Source of the DNA: Antedon mediterranea
Taxonomy: Eukaryota > Echinodermata > Crinoidea > Comatulida > Antedonidae
Direction of reading: 5' to 3'
DNA length: 64,000 nucleotides
Assembly (NCBI RefSeq): GCF_964355755.1
Contig: NC_092671.1
Location: 25,108,070-25,172,069 of the forward strand
Shown here: positions 24,491 through 37,305 of the stretch, one piece after another
Position numbering within the stretch: position 1 is the stretch's first letter
Layout: each line of letters opens with the position of its first letter
Position numbers and translations under genes: made by a program
The notes under the pieces: generated by a model
Databases searched by the model: none
Seen by the model: the letters and a program-made list of their open reading frames with translations, nothing else
What the model was told of the DNA's origin: nothing

Positions 24491-27400
24491 ATAAAAAGTC
24501 TATACTTGGTCGTAGATAATAATGGTGATCATTTTGTATCATTATTCAATTCGAGTTCGAGTATTGATTCAAACATGCACCATAATGTGTGTATCAATTT
24601 GGTATTCCTCATAAATTTCTCCCCCGAGTGTTTTAACCCGGATCTAACTTCTAACAACTTTCGTAATAATCTCGAAAAAAACCCCTAAAACTGAGCTAAT
24701 TTTATTATTTTAAACAAAGATCAGTAAACCAAAGATGAAAACTAATTGTCCAAATGAAATGAAAGTATATGTCATCATATAAATACCAAATAAGGCAATT
24801 TCTAAATTGCATGAATCGACTTACACAAATTTAAAGTAGCCATGTCAGTGACGAAACAATCGGAATCAACTAATTATCAAGGCCTGGCGATGATAATGAA
24901 ATGGAAAATGTTTATTGATGCAACAAATTACAGTAGAAATACATAAAACCTCATCTATAGGCCTATTAAAAAATATATAATAACAATATTATAAATCCAA
25001 AGGCAAATTACTGAAAAAATGACAATGCTGTGGATCTCAATAGAGATACAAAAAAAAAAGCGAAAAGCTAAATCAAAACGATAAGTAAAACAGCCAAAGA
25101 AGTTAGCAGAGCTTTCGGGCAACACTAGCCTTTCATCAGTGCATTTTACTCAAACATTTTACTCAACTATAAATGATTCCTGTAAAAAATAATTAAACCA
25201 ATAGAAATAGAAAAAAAATGATTTATTGTCACAAAATCCGAAAGATAATTTTACAAGAACATAACATTTGGAAGAGTGGGTATAATGAAGACACGCACAA
25301 TTGAATGTGATTATACGTGACAAAATATTTAAAAAAATCATATTTTAAAAATGTAGGTGACCGTAGGCCATGATGACGTCATAGCATCGAATAGGCAAAA
25401 GTTTTCAAGAAGTCATGTCACAACTCATTAGCTATAATAGATTCAAAATAGGATATTAAATTTACCATGTACGCCATTTTTATTCCACATAGAATTGATA
25501 CTTGATATGGAATAATTGTTTAAAACTTTATATGTTTGATTTGAATGTAACATCAATCTTAAATTTTCTGAAAAAAAAGTTACATTACGTGGCTTTGACG
25601 TCATTAAAATGTTATTAGCAGTTAATTCTGTTGGCCAAATTATGAAATGTTCAAATTTAAGGTCAACTCATGACGGTAAATAAATCAAAAACTGAACATT
25701 AACAGAATCACAAAAAGACATTTACACAGACTTTCAATCATCAAACTGAAATTGTTTAATTTCACAAAAAAACAAAGGAAAATTCTTATTTAAAAACTTA
25801 TATTAAACATATTATTTATACAGGATCATATAACAATGTTATTGATAGTCCTGTTTACAATATTAAAAAGAGACCTTAAATACAAATCTTAAAATAATGG
25901 AATTTTTATACTCGCCATTTGCACGAGTCAAGCTGAAAGACATTCTGTAAAAAGCAATGTGGTATCTTTTAAAATAAATGAGATATTGTGTTGCTACTAT
26001 AATTACCTCTGGTAACAATCAATCAAACAATCAATATACGGAATAATATGGAATACAAGCCACAAAAAGAAGACACTCAATATAGATAACCAAGGCTTTG
26101 AAATATTTAAATGGAAAAAGGCAGGATCTAGATTGATACATGATCTTGATTCGTGTCTGTCTGAGACAAAAGATAAAGATATATACTATATAAAAATCTG
26201 GAAAGTTTTTTTAATGAGTACATATATATATATATTTTTAAATATTTCATATGAATACTGTATTCGATAAATCATGGAAGAAAAATATATATAATATTTT
26301 CCCTCCATAGATAAACTACCAAGCATATCTAGGCTATTGTTGACAACATACTGTACATTCGCCTTGGCGAAAAATGTGTTCAGTTACATTGTAAAAAAAA
26401 AAGCATATTTACATTGCTAATAAGTCAATTCAAAAATATGAATTTCAATACTGTCCCTGTTAAATATTAAATACTATTGTACAATTTTCCTGATTAAATT
26501 ATTTGCATATTATAAACTTCTCCAGCTCTGTACAAAGTCTATGTGATAAGTGATTATGAACAATAAATTACTGACAAATGAATTAATTGGAAACTCAATA
26601 AAAAACTTACTATCCTTCGTTAATGAAAGGTATTTGTTTATAGGACCTACTTTAATCAAATATATTGTTCTAATTTATATACGATGAAATACAATGAATT
26701 ATTCTAATTATCATGGTTGTGTGATCATTAAAACTGTTTTAAACATCTGTATGAATAATTCACTGTTCTTGTACAATATCTGTACCCAATTATTATGAAT
26801 CACTCAGAATGCATGGAATGCAGTGTATATCATTTTAATTATTAATTATAATTTAATTTTAATGACTCTTATTTTGAAAGAGATTATGTAGTTTGGAATA
26901 ATTTTAGTAGTCAAGAAAAACATGTTGAAAATTGGAATGTTATTTTACAACTACAGAAGAATGTTAATATTTATTATTGTTATTATTAATATTATTCATC
27001 ATTGCTTGGGTTGTGGATCAAGACAGAAAACAATGTGTATAAATAATAATACATAACAACATTATTTTGAAGAGAATCGAAATCGTATTATATTATCTGA
27101 GTATAAAGAGTGGGGGAGGGTAGGCAATAATGCAACGCAATAAAGCTCCCTCTCTCACTTGATTCACGATTGATACTTATACTATAATGTATTGAACATA
27201 TCTGCTATGTATTATTTATTTTCTCTTGTTGGAAGTACTAGACACAAGATATTATTGATTGTTTAAAGTGCACACGATTAGGAATTACAATACTGTACAC
27301 TAGGACCATATTTATAGCCTATCCGAGAAGAATACTATTGGAACAATATACCATGATTATTTAGCATTTTCGTACCTCAAAAACTAAATTTTATTTTTTT

Positions 27401-27667
27401 CCATTGGTATAGTAGTTTAAGATCTAAGTTCTAATGGAATTGGGAAATGAAGTTTGTGGCCAAATCATTTTTACATTTTAGCCAAATTAATTTTGTTACA
27501 TATTGTATATTATCTCTCACACTATTCTACTGAAACTTCTATAGGTACAATAATTAGTATTGAAAGGTGAATTAAAATCCCTTCTAATCAGAAATTAAAT
27601 ACTAACAACTGTTCTGTAGTAACTTCAAATGACTTGATGAGAAAATAATAAATTATTGCACATTGTA
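24491..27667. other. Intergenic DNA without recognised genes
   Basis: AT-rich, with many stops in all frames. A stretch at about 25020-25145 (ending GAGCTTTCGGGC..CATCAGTGC) resembles a second copy at about 54720-54885, so both are probably remnants of one dispersed repeat family. Confidence 0.45.
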
Positions 27668-30112
27668 TTATAAAGAATAACCATCTATTAACTCATTGGC
27701 ATCTGTAATAATAGCTCTAAGATATGTTGAATCTGCGATTTTGTCTGTAATATCAACTACACATTTAAGCACAAATGCTATTTTTTTTTCATTTTCTGAA
27801 ATAAGTTGATTTTCTTGAAAGAAAGAGTTGATTGAAGACTTCAGCGAACCCTTCTTTGGAGAATTTGCCATGTCTGCCACTATACGTTTGCTTGGTTGCT
27901 CCCATTCTGAATTTAACGTATCTGCTATTCTTCTCATTTTTCTAGCCATCTTAAAAACAAAAATTTCATTACAATGCATGCAAAGTATAACAATCAAATA
28001 ACAAGTTGTGAAAAATGTGGTTGAAATAATGGAACAGCGCGAACACATATTATGGGAAAAAGCTCTCATAAAAACATATAATAATATTGATAATATTGAC
28101 TCTGATCTTAATACAATCCGGAGCGGACCCTGGATTTTTAAAAATGAAACATTGAGTATTTAAGCCATGGTGGGACATGTGGCAAAGAGAATTCAGTTAA
28201 ATAACACCCCTAGATGCCCTGAAATGGTACTCTCGTCATGTTGCACGCCAGTTATCATCAAAATATTTTTGTTTAGGTTGCGTCTTTCAATGCGAACATC
28301 TAGGAAAACAGTCTGCAGCGTGGTTCTTAAAGTATATACTGTTATATAATTATGGTTAAGGACAAAATTGAATTTATTTTTAATAACAAAAGAAGCAACA
28401 ATGAATGGATTGATCAGAGAATGAAGGAAATACCTTGAAACACAAACACATTAATCTGCAGTTTGTATGACAAGTAGGCCTACAATTTACATCTATTTTA
28501 TTTTTTAACAATACTTTATACCGGTAGTGATTTCTTCATTAGGACCTACACAAAATAAAATATATTGTCTCTCACTCATGCATGACAAATTGTCAAATTA
28601 AAATGCCACAGCATTTTGGTATTTAGGCTGATCTGAATTGGGCTGATCTTGTAATGAATGTTACAGGGTAAGTGTGGGGAATATTTTCACATGTTGAATA
28701 GGACAGTAAGGTAAGACAACACACCATTCATTTTGTGTAATACCACTTGACCTAGGAACCATAATTTTTGTGGCCATCCAATGCTTTCCTCTGGGCGCTG
28801 CTGAAACTGCTCAAACTTTATGTGACAAACAAATGTGATGTGCCAATATATGGAAATGATGATGTCTTATCACTACGATATTTGGGAATAACACTACCAT
28901 ATTTGGGCAGATCACACTTTTTTTGTCAAACGAATGTGATAGTGTAAAGCTTTAGGCACCCCGGTAAGCTCTGGGGCCCCTGGGTTGTTACACTGCACTG
29001 CTTGTCATACAGTAGAATAAACGTCTACACTTACTTCTTTGGTATCTGATAAAGTTGGTCTTTCTTCATCGTCAGGACCATCTACTTCAATATCAAGGTC
29101 AAATTTTTGTTTAGGCACAACTTAAAAAAAATTATTGTGGTGGTCATTAAAAATATTTCAATTCACATCCAACCATTTGGAGAGCCACTAAATAAATAAA
29201 TTAAATAAAATACATAAATATTGTATATATCGTAAATCTTCTAATAGTCACCCACAATCTAATAGTAGCCCCCCCCCCCCCTAAGTCAATCTATAATAAT
29301 AACCCACTACTCTAATAGTAACCCATTAGAGTCACAAAAACTACTGACAAAATGACACTATGAAGACTGGTCGTTTAATGACAGCTGTATTTTGAAAATC
29401 AGGAGATCATGCATGTTGATCTCGGGAGTGGGCGGAGGATTGAGTGTTTTTGAGTTTATAAAATAAAGTTACAGTTCATACAAATTCGAAATGTTTTAGT
29501 ATTTTCTATGAGTTGCTGACCGGAAAAGTTTGGGTGGGTTAATATTTTCATGTGAGATTAGTAATAGTAATTACTCCACTACTCTAATTAATAGTAACCC
29601 CATTCTAATAGTAACCCATCCTTAAAAAAAACAATCAAAGAATATTAACCCAGGGTTACAATTAGAACATTTACGGTATATAAAGAAACAGATATTCATT
29701 GGTAGTCAAATAAAACAGAAAAGCAGTGTACCGTCTATTGAACGACTAGCTACCTAGGCCTACTAAGGCTTAGGCCTAGGTAGCTAGTCGTTCAATAGGC
29801 TAAGCCTAGTGTTAGTAGTAGGCTAGATAGTAGTACAATATTAGTCGTAGTAGCAGTCTAGGGCAGGGCAGGGAAGGCCTATAGCCATACTATTACTAGG
29901 CCTAGGTAGGTAGGTAGGTAGCCTGGATTTGTGGAAAAGAAAGTATAGGCCTATACTAAATTAATACTAGTAATCAACTACGGTCGTTTAGTTTAGGCCT
30001 AGCTAGTATAAAATATAAACATTCTTTTTTACTTACTCTCACTAATTATATCGCGTGAAAGTGTACTATTTTCTTCTAAGTACAATGTTAAAAGAGCCGT
30101 TGTTTTCGACAT
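27668..30112 (-). CDS. BID: BID-like BH3-domain apoptosis regulator
   Basis: Three exons in reverse order, 30037-30112, 29035-29120 and 27668-27949, join with canonical GT/AG and matching phases into 147 residues. Residues 5-26 form an amphipathic helix (ALLTLYLEENSTLSRDI). An acidic loop follows with IEVD at 36-39 and Gly40. Next is a BH3 motif, MARKMRRIADTLNSEW (55-70), which aligns with LSECLKRIGDELDSN of BAX and has the invariant Asp. The C-terminal half (INSFFQ..SENEKKIAFVLKCVVDITDKIAD..LRAIITDANELID) follows the helices of vertebrate BID ([41 protein letters not shown]). There is no NWGR BH1 motif and no tail anchor, as in BID. By family knowledge it would link caspase activation to mitochondrial BAX/BAK; the function here is inferred. 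The protein is shorter than human BID (195 residues), mainly in the loop. Confidence 0.8.
29735..29798. repeat. Perfect 27-bp palindrome with a 10-nt loop
   Basis: Left arm 29735-29761 (CTATTGAACGACTAGCTACC and on to AGGCCT) and right arm 29772-29798 are exact complements around the loop ACTAAGGCTT. It lies in the first intron of the BID-like gene. The arms contain the CCTAGGCCTA motif that is scattered across the window. Confidence 0.9.
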
Positions 30113-31733
30113 TTTGTGTTGTTGTTTATGGTATGGAAGAGCGAATTATTATGCAATATTCATTAGTCACATGCGGAAGTAAATATCCATATCGTGTCAA
30201 AGTTTACACTGTGGGAGAGGACTACATTTTGTGTCACCAACTGCAGCTTGTAGTTGTAGCAGCAGTCTATCCTCGAGGTTGTGCCAGCCAGCCACGTACT
30301 TCTGCATTTTATGTAAAATACGTTTCCCATTGTCGTTCGCGTCAACTGCCGTTACTATTACAACCCAAGCGTCAGTTGGCGAAATTCTGTTGAGGTTTTT
30401 TTTTGGAAAGATCTAATCGAATTGTATTTTTTCATTACAATTAATCTTGGATATTAAATTTTCTTAGGGCACTTTTAAGCATTTATGAATATTTTTAATG
30501 CAGATAAGCAATTTTTATATTTCAATTTTATGATCTATTTGACAGAAGGGAGGAATTTGTTTGTAGTATAAAAACTTTTTGGTGTAAATATAAGGTAACA
30601 TGCGTGACCAAATAATTCACAACACATTGTGGCAGGGCGTTTATTTAAATAAACGCACCAGGGCGTTTATTCCAAATGATGTTCGATGGGGCGACATTTA
30701 TATACACGGGAGGCATTACTTTTCAGGAAGTGAAAAGAAGTCTTATTTATTTACAGGGGTGGATCAGGGAATTAATCGGTGAGTTAAATTTACCTCTTCC
30801 CTGGGTGGATCTAGGAAAAGTGAGCAAACCGTGCCTTTGGAAGCTCTTGCTCTCTAGAGTAATGTAGGTTCTCACCTCAGCCCCAATCCAAGGTGGAAAG
30901 TAGGTCAAAATGTAATTATAATTACCACACTTCCAAAAAATGATTAAAATAAGGTGCTATTTTTGTTTCTACAAATAGGCATTTTCTTAATAAAACTGTG
31001 TGAAATCGGTTCTTGGAACGTCCGTCAATGTGCAAGGTACTACACATTTAATTAAACAAACAGAATTGGATAACAAATAATACAAGAGCTCAGTCATAAT
31101 TTCATTATTGCAGTGCTGAAGTGATAATTTTAGGTTTGAAATAAAATCTCAAAAGTTGTTGTCACCTGTTGCTTGTACAGTAATTGATTTCATCCAGAGA
31201 AAGAGACAACAATTTTGTCTAGACCCTTGTTTTTTGACAATTCCTTTTTGCGATGAGATCTGACAATAGGGACTTTAAGAATCACGACGGGTGCTCATAA
31301 TTAACCTAATCGTCGAGATTCGTAAAGTCCCAATTGACCATGGAAGTCGAAAGCTGAAAAAAAGATTATGAGCAACAAGGAATGACAAATGAAGCCATGC
31401 ATTTGAGCAAAACGTCAGTTTAATTCTCATTTTTGTTATATATGTTGGTATTTTACAAGACAAATTTATAAAAGAAAAACCAGTCAACTGAATATTCGCC
31501 GATGTCTTGGGCAACAAGTAGAAATGTTATTTTATGCAGATGTATTTGTCAACCACTGTCATAACTTCAGGTGATTTCCATTGGTCAGATCTTTACTTTT
31601 TTTCAAATAGTTCTCATTTGCAAGTTCAAAACATTTGCCTCTTGTCATGCGTCACTCTGTTGATGAGCTGCGGCCGTCACTGTGATGTTGCACATCGAGG
31701 GATGTGATAGACAGCCTTTCCAGTGTCTTGCAT
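30113..31733. other. Spacer between the BID-like and eL41 genes
   Basis: Contains the upstream region of the BID-like gene and, at the far end, the eL41 3' UTR. No further coding exon with splice support was seen. Confidence 0.5.
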
Positions 31734-34700
31734 TTACTTGGATCTAGCCCTCATCTTTCGGCGTTTGCGCTTCAATCTTAAAATGAGTAGGAACAAAAAT
31801 AAATATTTTATCTTTCATCAATCAAACAAATTATAGAAGTAAAAATATAAGAAGTTCCTAGTTTCAAATTGTATAACTGGTTGACTTTAATTTGGCACAA
31901 ATTATAAATTAGTAAAAAATAAATTGTCCATGCATTTAACAATTTAAGAATCAATTTTTCCTAAGCATGATTATTGATTTCTTGCTACATTTGTAAAGAA
32001 TGATTTAAAACATACAAAACAATTTAAAAGAAAAAATGATAAAACTTAGATAATTTTTTTTATTAACAGTCTGCAATGGGGGCATAGAATTCCAACAGAT
32101 TATACCCACACGTTTCAATGGCATTAAAACGTGGGCATTTTTAAAAAATGACAATTGGTTAAAGACACCTTCCCTACGTTTTTTAGATCTATTTTAAGAT
32201 CACAAACTTTATTTAATGTAAAAATAATACTATATGGCCCTATTGCGATTACTTTTTTCGTCTTTAAATGGTAAAAAATTTGAAAAATAAGTCGATTCTA
32301 ATAATTACAGCGGCCCGCTATAAATCCCAAAATGCATTGCGCGCGGATTAATATTTCTGTTTTTCTTCTATAATTCACCCACTCTTTGATCGATCGTGAG
32401 GCCAAAACAAATGGAAGACTCCTAACTTTTAGGCGAAAATACCGGATTTTCCCCAATTTGTATCAATGGAGTCTGGCAAAAATAGAAAGACAATTAATGC
32501 AGCAACTATACAACGTCAGGCTAGGTATATAGCTACAGGGCTCGATTTAGTGCTAGCCCGGCGTACAATGGCTAGTAAAAACAGCTCCGGGCTACCTAAA
32601 GTATCTTCCTTTAAGCCCGGATGGCTAGTAGGTTGTGGGAACTCGAAATTGGGACGAAATGACCTCATGAAAATAACTCCAGCATAAAAGACATGTCTTG
32701 GCAACATCAGCAAAAAAAAACCACTCGCGCGCTGCTGTGGCCATAACAAGTGATGATGTAGGCGGAGCCTCTCATAATCAAGCAAATTTCCCGAATTATG
32801 ATTGGCCATTTATGTTTTTGTCATCCAGGTTATTGTGAAGTAGGCGGAGCTTCATTATCAGGTCAAATATGTCACAAAAATATGACCATAAAATTAATAA
32901 CGAACTGTGATTGGCCAAATGTAGTAGAATTTTGTCAATGTTAAAAATAACTTGTCTAGTCTTGTCAGGCCTGGTTGTCACAGATCAAAGCTAGGGATAT
33001 TTTGTAGGGCCGGGTGGCTGGCTCTATCCCTGTAGGTAGGCCATGGAGGCCATATTTTATAATATGCGTAGGCCTAGATAAAATCAAAAGCCATCGTTTG
33101 GCATCGCCATCTAGGCCTAGCTAGATACTACCATTTTGGTAAAACAGTAGGCCAGGTGCTCCAATGCGATCTAGGGTAGGTAGGTCTATCCTCTAGCTAC
33201 CCTACTATAATAGGCTAGCTCTAGGCTAGGCCTAGGCTAGCTCTAGCCTAGCTGGTAGACAGAATCTAATTAGTTTTCTTGGCTAGCCCAGGTGAAAATT
33301 CCAGTTGAGACCAGTTGGAAATTCCGATTGGTACAACTGGTATTCAACTGGTCCAACTGATACCAATTGGTTCAACTGGTTTTCTGAACTGGTCATTTCA
33401 GCTATTTTTTCCAACTGGTTTTCAATTGGTCCAACTGGTTGGTTTTTCCAACTGGTTTTCTCAACTGGTCAGCTGGTTTTCCAACTGGTTTTCAATTGGT
33501 CCAACTGGTTTGTTATTCCAACTGGTTTTTCCAACTGTTTTTTTTCCATAACGTCAACTGGTTTTCCCAACTGGTCTCCCCAACTGGTTTTTTCCCCATC
33601 AGGTCAACTGGTTTTTCAAGCACAACTCAGTATAGGCTGGTTGTTTTCTTAACTGGTCCAAAACAGATTTTGCAACCAGGTAAATTGGTATTTCCCAACT
33701 GGCTTTTATAATCAATTCTGTGCAGGGAAAGGGAGGGTAGGGGGGAGAGGGAAAGGAAGGGTAGGGGGAGAGGGAAAGGAAGGGTAGAGGTTGAAGCCCA
33801 ACAACAAAAAGACCTAAAAAAATCGATTCTGTGAATATGGTGAGCATGAAATAGACTATGCGTCGCGACGCAAAGTTAATTTTTATGTGAACAATAAAGA
33901 AATACAATTTTGTGTAATTTTTCATGCAATAATAGTTCAATACAGTATGTATGTACGTAAATGTGTAGCAATTCTCGAGCGTTTAGATTAGTGCGCCCTC
34001 TATTGTACAAAATGCCTGAATTCATTTATATGGCGGCCCTGCTATCACGGTGCGATAATAAGAGTGGGCTAGTAAAATAATGTATGGGCTAGTGAAATTT
34101 ACAGTGAACTAGCCCAGTGGGCTAGCAACATGAAAAAGATAAATCGAGCCCTGAGCTAACGTACGATGTTCGTACATTACCGATGTTTACCAGCTAGGCC
34201 TACAAAACTAAGCCTAAAGACCGTCCACGAGAGGTCAGTCGCCGCGAGCTACTTAGGTAGTGCATTGTTTCTCACTTTTTATCATAATTTACCATAAAAC
34301 GTACATTTAAGACAAGGAATGACCTGGTTTAATGTTTTTAAAGTAATATATATGTATTATTTTTACAAAACGTCACAATTTGTAGGGAAGGTGTCTAACC
34401 AATTAAAAATGTAATCAAATATTGGTTGGTTTACACCTAATCTTTTATGTACAATTTGGTTCCGAAATATTTATATTTTATAATTAATAAAATGGATTAT
34501 TGCATGCAGACTTACCTCCTCATACGTTTTTTCTTCCACTGAGAAAAAAAGTGTAAAAATAAATTAAATGAAAATCATAATATGGATGGTTTGCAGCTAA
34601 AGGAAAATGTTACTATTTTTATAATCAATATAAATGACGTAGGCCTAGGCCTACAGGACAGTAGGAATGGGAGGATGTGTTTGTATATTATTCCACATTT

Positions 34701-34955
34701 AAAACTAATATATTAGACTCCAAACTAGCTAGGGATTTAAATAACACACATTCAATCTCTCTAAAATCAATAAAAGGCACACCCTCTAGGCCTAGGCTAA
34801 TTATTATACACTATATAAATATTCCACAAATCCCTTCCTTGCTACACCCCGGCTTTTTACCAGCCACGCACCTCCAGAGGTGCACATCACAAGGTGCATT
34901 ATAAAATCGAATAATCTTCATTTCATAAATAAAAAGCACTTACCTTATCCCTCAT
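31734..34955 (-). CDS. RPL41: 60S ribosomal protein L41 (eL41)
   Basis: Three tiny exons join in frame: 34944-34955 (MRDK), 34516-34538 (WKKKRMRR, last codon split) and 31734-31776 (LKRKRRKMRARSK and TAA). The result is 25 residues, the normal size of eL41, differing from the human protein at only a few positions (D3, K6 and A22). It is a strongly basic peptide of the large ribosomal subunit at the subunit interface. Donors GTAAGT and GTAAGTC and acceptors CTCAG and TTTTAAG are clear. The second intron is about 2.7 kb and hosts nested transposable elements. No single exon exceeds 45 nt, so length-based gene finding would miss it. Confidence 0.93.
32536..34153. mobile_element. 1.6-kb non-autonomous DNA transposon with CAGGGCT ends
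   Basis: Terminal inverted repeats CAGGGCTCGATTTA / TAAATCGAGCCCTG are perfect over 14 bp, with further inverted GCTAGCCC motifs inside. AGCTA is duplicated on both sides (32531-32535 and 34154-34158). The intact sister MITEs have a single AGCTA there, so the empty site is visible. No transposase coding was found. The ends resemble hAT elements, but hAT usually makes 8-bp duplications, so the superfamily is uncertain. Confidence 0.85.
33300..33715. repeat. Degenerate CCAACTGGT minisatellite
   Basis: Many imperfect copies of a roughly 20-bp unit (CCAACTGGTTTTCAATTGGT) lie inside the nested transposon. A short purine-rich repeat (GGGAGAGGGAAAGGAAGGGT) follows at about 33725-33790. Open frames across it are by-products of the repeat. 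Confidence 0.8.
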
Positions 34956-35283
34956 ATTAAGGTCTTTAAAGGTTAATTAGTAGCTTTTGCTACTGTATTT
35001 CTATAGATGTTAAGGTAAGGTAGAGATTTAATTCGATTTTTAGAGAGGAACTTCACAGCCCCTCACGACATCTCACAAACACATCGATCAAAAGGGCAAA
35101 TAAAATAACACGCCCTCTATAATTAGACTACTTTACAGTCGTCTTTACCATCCAATCAAACCACTAAAATAGTAAACACACGACGCGTGTAACACGACGC
35201 AACCGGACTCGACCATTACCACCAAACGTCATCATAGGGTTTTTGACGTATGTACACACATAGACTAGGCTGGCTGTAGAGAG
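34956..35283 (-). promoter_or_regulatory. eL41 upstream and 5' UTR region
   Basis: The 330 bp before the eL41 start codon contains no other gene. Transcription presumably starts here; no clear TATA box or 5' TOP tract could be fixed. An upstream non-coding exon is possible. Confidence 0.4.
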
Positions 35284-35393
35284 CAAAGATACTATAGCGC
35301 CACGAAGTGGCGCAAGATAGGGAACTCCTATCTCTTATACACTGCGCATGAGTGAAATTCCATGGGCAGCCATTCCGGCAAGCAAGTTACGCG
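35284..35393 (-). promoter_or_regulatory. Mirror-image upstream element, eL41 side
   Basis: Read on the minus strand: GCTTGCCGGAATGGCTGCCC, then CATGGAATT, then TATCTTGCGCCAC..GTGGCGCTATA, then ATCTTTG. The same blocks in the same order lie at 37306-37393 on the plus strand, about 50 bp before the TAF5 start codon. CCGGAA is an ETS-type core and GCGCCAC..GTGGCGC is a palindrome. It is either a shared promoter module or the terminal repeat of a transposon spanning 35284-37393. Confidence 0.6.
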
Positions 35394-37305
35394 ATCACAT
35401 ACCCCGGAAGTGTATAATAAACCATTGAACCACATCCACGTGTGACGTGTTATTGTTTGTTCGGGAAGTTTTCTCGTGTTGTATTGGGTAAATTGTAGTG
35501 GTAAGTTTTTAGAATATATATTTTTTTGTTAGTAAACATTAACAAAATTATTAAATTGTTGTTTAAATTTAGTTCAGGCAGGCGTTTCTGCGCAATCCGA
35601 TCTAGGCCTAGGGCCTAGATAGTAGTATGCCTAGTAGGCATATTTAATGCCGAATACTAGGCCTAGGCCTAGTTTAGTTAGTATGATGATTAATAATAAA
35701 AAAAAGTATGGGAGGATGAATGATATTGATTGGCGTCTTGATAGATGGATCAAACAAGGCTTGGATGGATGGAAGATTAAGAAAAAAACTGAAGCTGTTC
35801 GGGAATTAGGAGTTTTTAATAAAAATGTACAAGACAATATAGCGTTTTATTAATAATAACATTAACAGAAATAATTAAATGTAATGAAATAAAAAATCGT
35901 GAGGATGTTATTGTTTGTTTTTTTTTTATTTAATAAATTTAAATTATAAATTTGATCCTCATATTTATTTTGTTCTTCATCTTTATTTGAAAAATATTTA
36001 GTTAATTAATGTAAACATTTTTGAATACTTACAATATTAATAAATAGTAGGCTATTGACTTTTGTTTTGAATTTAAAAATGTATAGTATTTTAAAATACT
36101 ATAATATTGTAATCAAATGATTATGTAACAGTTCGAAAAGTGACCAAATAATTTAATGATATATTTTTCCCTATTTCAGAAAGATGTCTGTCATCATACT
36201 GTAAAATTGAGAAGATAGATGATTGAGTGCAAAGTGGTATTTTACACAAGAATTAAATACAAAGGCCAATAGTAATAATAGTTTATATTTTTGATTCTTG
36301 AAAAGGAGCAGTATCCTATGGGATTACAAATAAAATCACTATTTTCACACACCTCATACTTTAAAGTGAAAGGAAATAACCAGAATTCAGTTATTATCAG
36401 TACTGTTGTTTAGGCCTATTGGCTTCTTTTTAATACAAGAAATCAAAATAATAGAATTTTCCTTGTATTTAAGAAGGCTAAAACCATACATTCGTAATTT
36501 ATTTATTGAGTGTATTTAATTATTCCACCATTATTTATTAATATTGTATAAAGCGAGATTTTTCAGTATTTTTATTGCATTTTAATCCTGTCTGTAATAT
36601 TGAAAGTTGAGCTAATAAAAGTGGGTTGAAAAGAACAAATTATGATTATGAATTTTTAAAATTAATATTTAATACTTTTACTTTTTTGAAATTAAAAAAA
36701 TGTAACAATTGTTTTTGTATCTAGTAATGTATGTACAGTATACTACAGTTGTGGCAGATCGTAGTAAAATTCCCCTTGCAATGAAATAACTTTGTAGGCC
36801 TGAAGCACACAAAATAGAAAGAGAGGGTCCGAACAGGGGAAAGAACATCCCTCTGCCCATAAATTTTTTTTTTTTTAATTAAAAAGACAGTTTTGGACAA
36901 TATATTTGGCAATTATTACAATTCATCTCCAAAAAATGCTTCTCTCGCACATAAACTAAGCCATCATCCCAGCCTAGGCCAAAGGCGGCCGACCTTGGGC
37001 GTGAAGTGCGTAGCATCGGGCTGCGCGCCGCGACACTATTTATAACTATGCCTCAACCGACTGCCTACAAAATTCGTCCCCCATACAGTCAGTGTTTATT
37101 CTGTAGCCGTTTGAGGTTGGACAGTGATATACGCATATGTAAGTGTAATATCAAATGGAGTAAATTTATATAATCGAATTTTATATAGATGTTCTTTCAT
37201 TTTGACGCGAAAGATAAAATAAAGTCGTACTGTTTATCGCGTAGATGTAAATCCTATTTGTTTACATTGATTTGGTGGCGTGCCGCATTGCCTACTGGGT
37301 AATCC
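35394..37305. other. Region between the mirror elements
   Basis: AT-rich. A potential donor GTAAGT near 35502 could belong to an unassigned non-coding first exon. The longest open frame (68 codons at 35647-35853) has no recognisable motif and is not called. Confidence 0.4.

Larger units (their letters stand above)
32163..34396. mobile_element. MITE copy 1 (TTAA type), split by a nested element
   Basis: The ends are perfect inverted repeats (AGACACCTTCCCT / AGGGAAGGTGTCT). The left flank is TTAA; the right flank is AACC, so that duplication is imperfect. The body matches the copies at 38667 and 41719 (ACGTTTTTTAGATCT, GCGGCCCGCTATAAATCCC, CGTCCACGAGAGGTC). It is interrupted at 32536-34153 by an unrelated element. 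Located in the second eL41 intron. Confidence 0.85.

Noticed and set aside
33305-33711. Open frames rich in NWFSQLV-type repeats
   Set aside because: They run through the CCAACTGGT minisatellite inside a transposon, and three frames are open at once.
35647-35853. 68-codon open frame near the eL41/TAF5 divergent region
   Set aside because: No motif, no splice context, and similar open length on the opposite strand.
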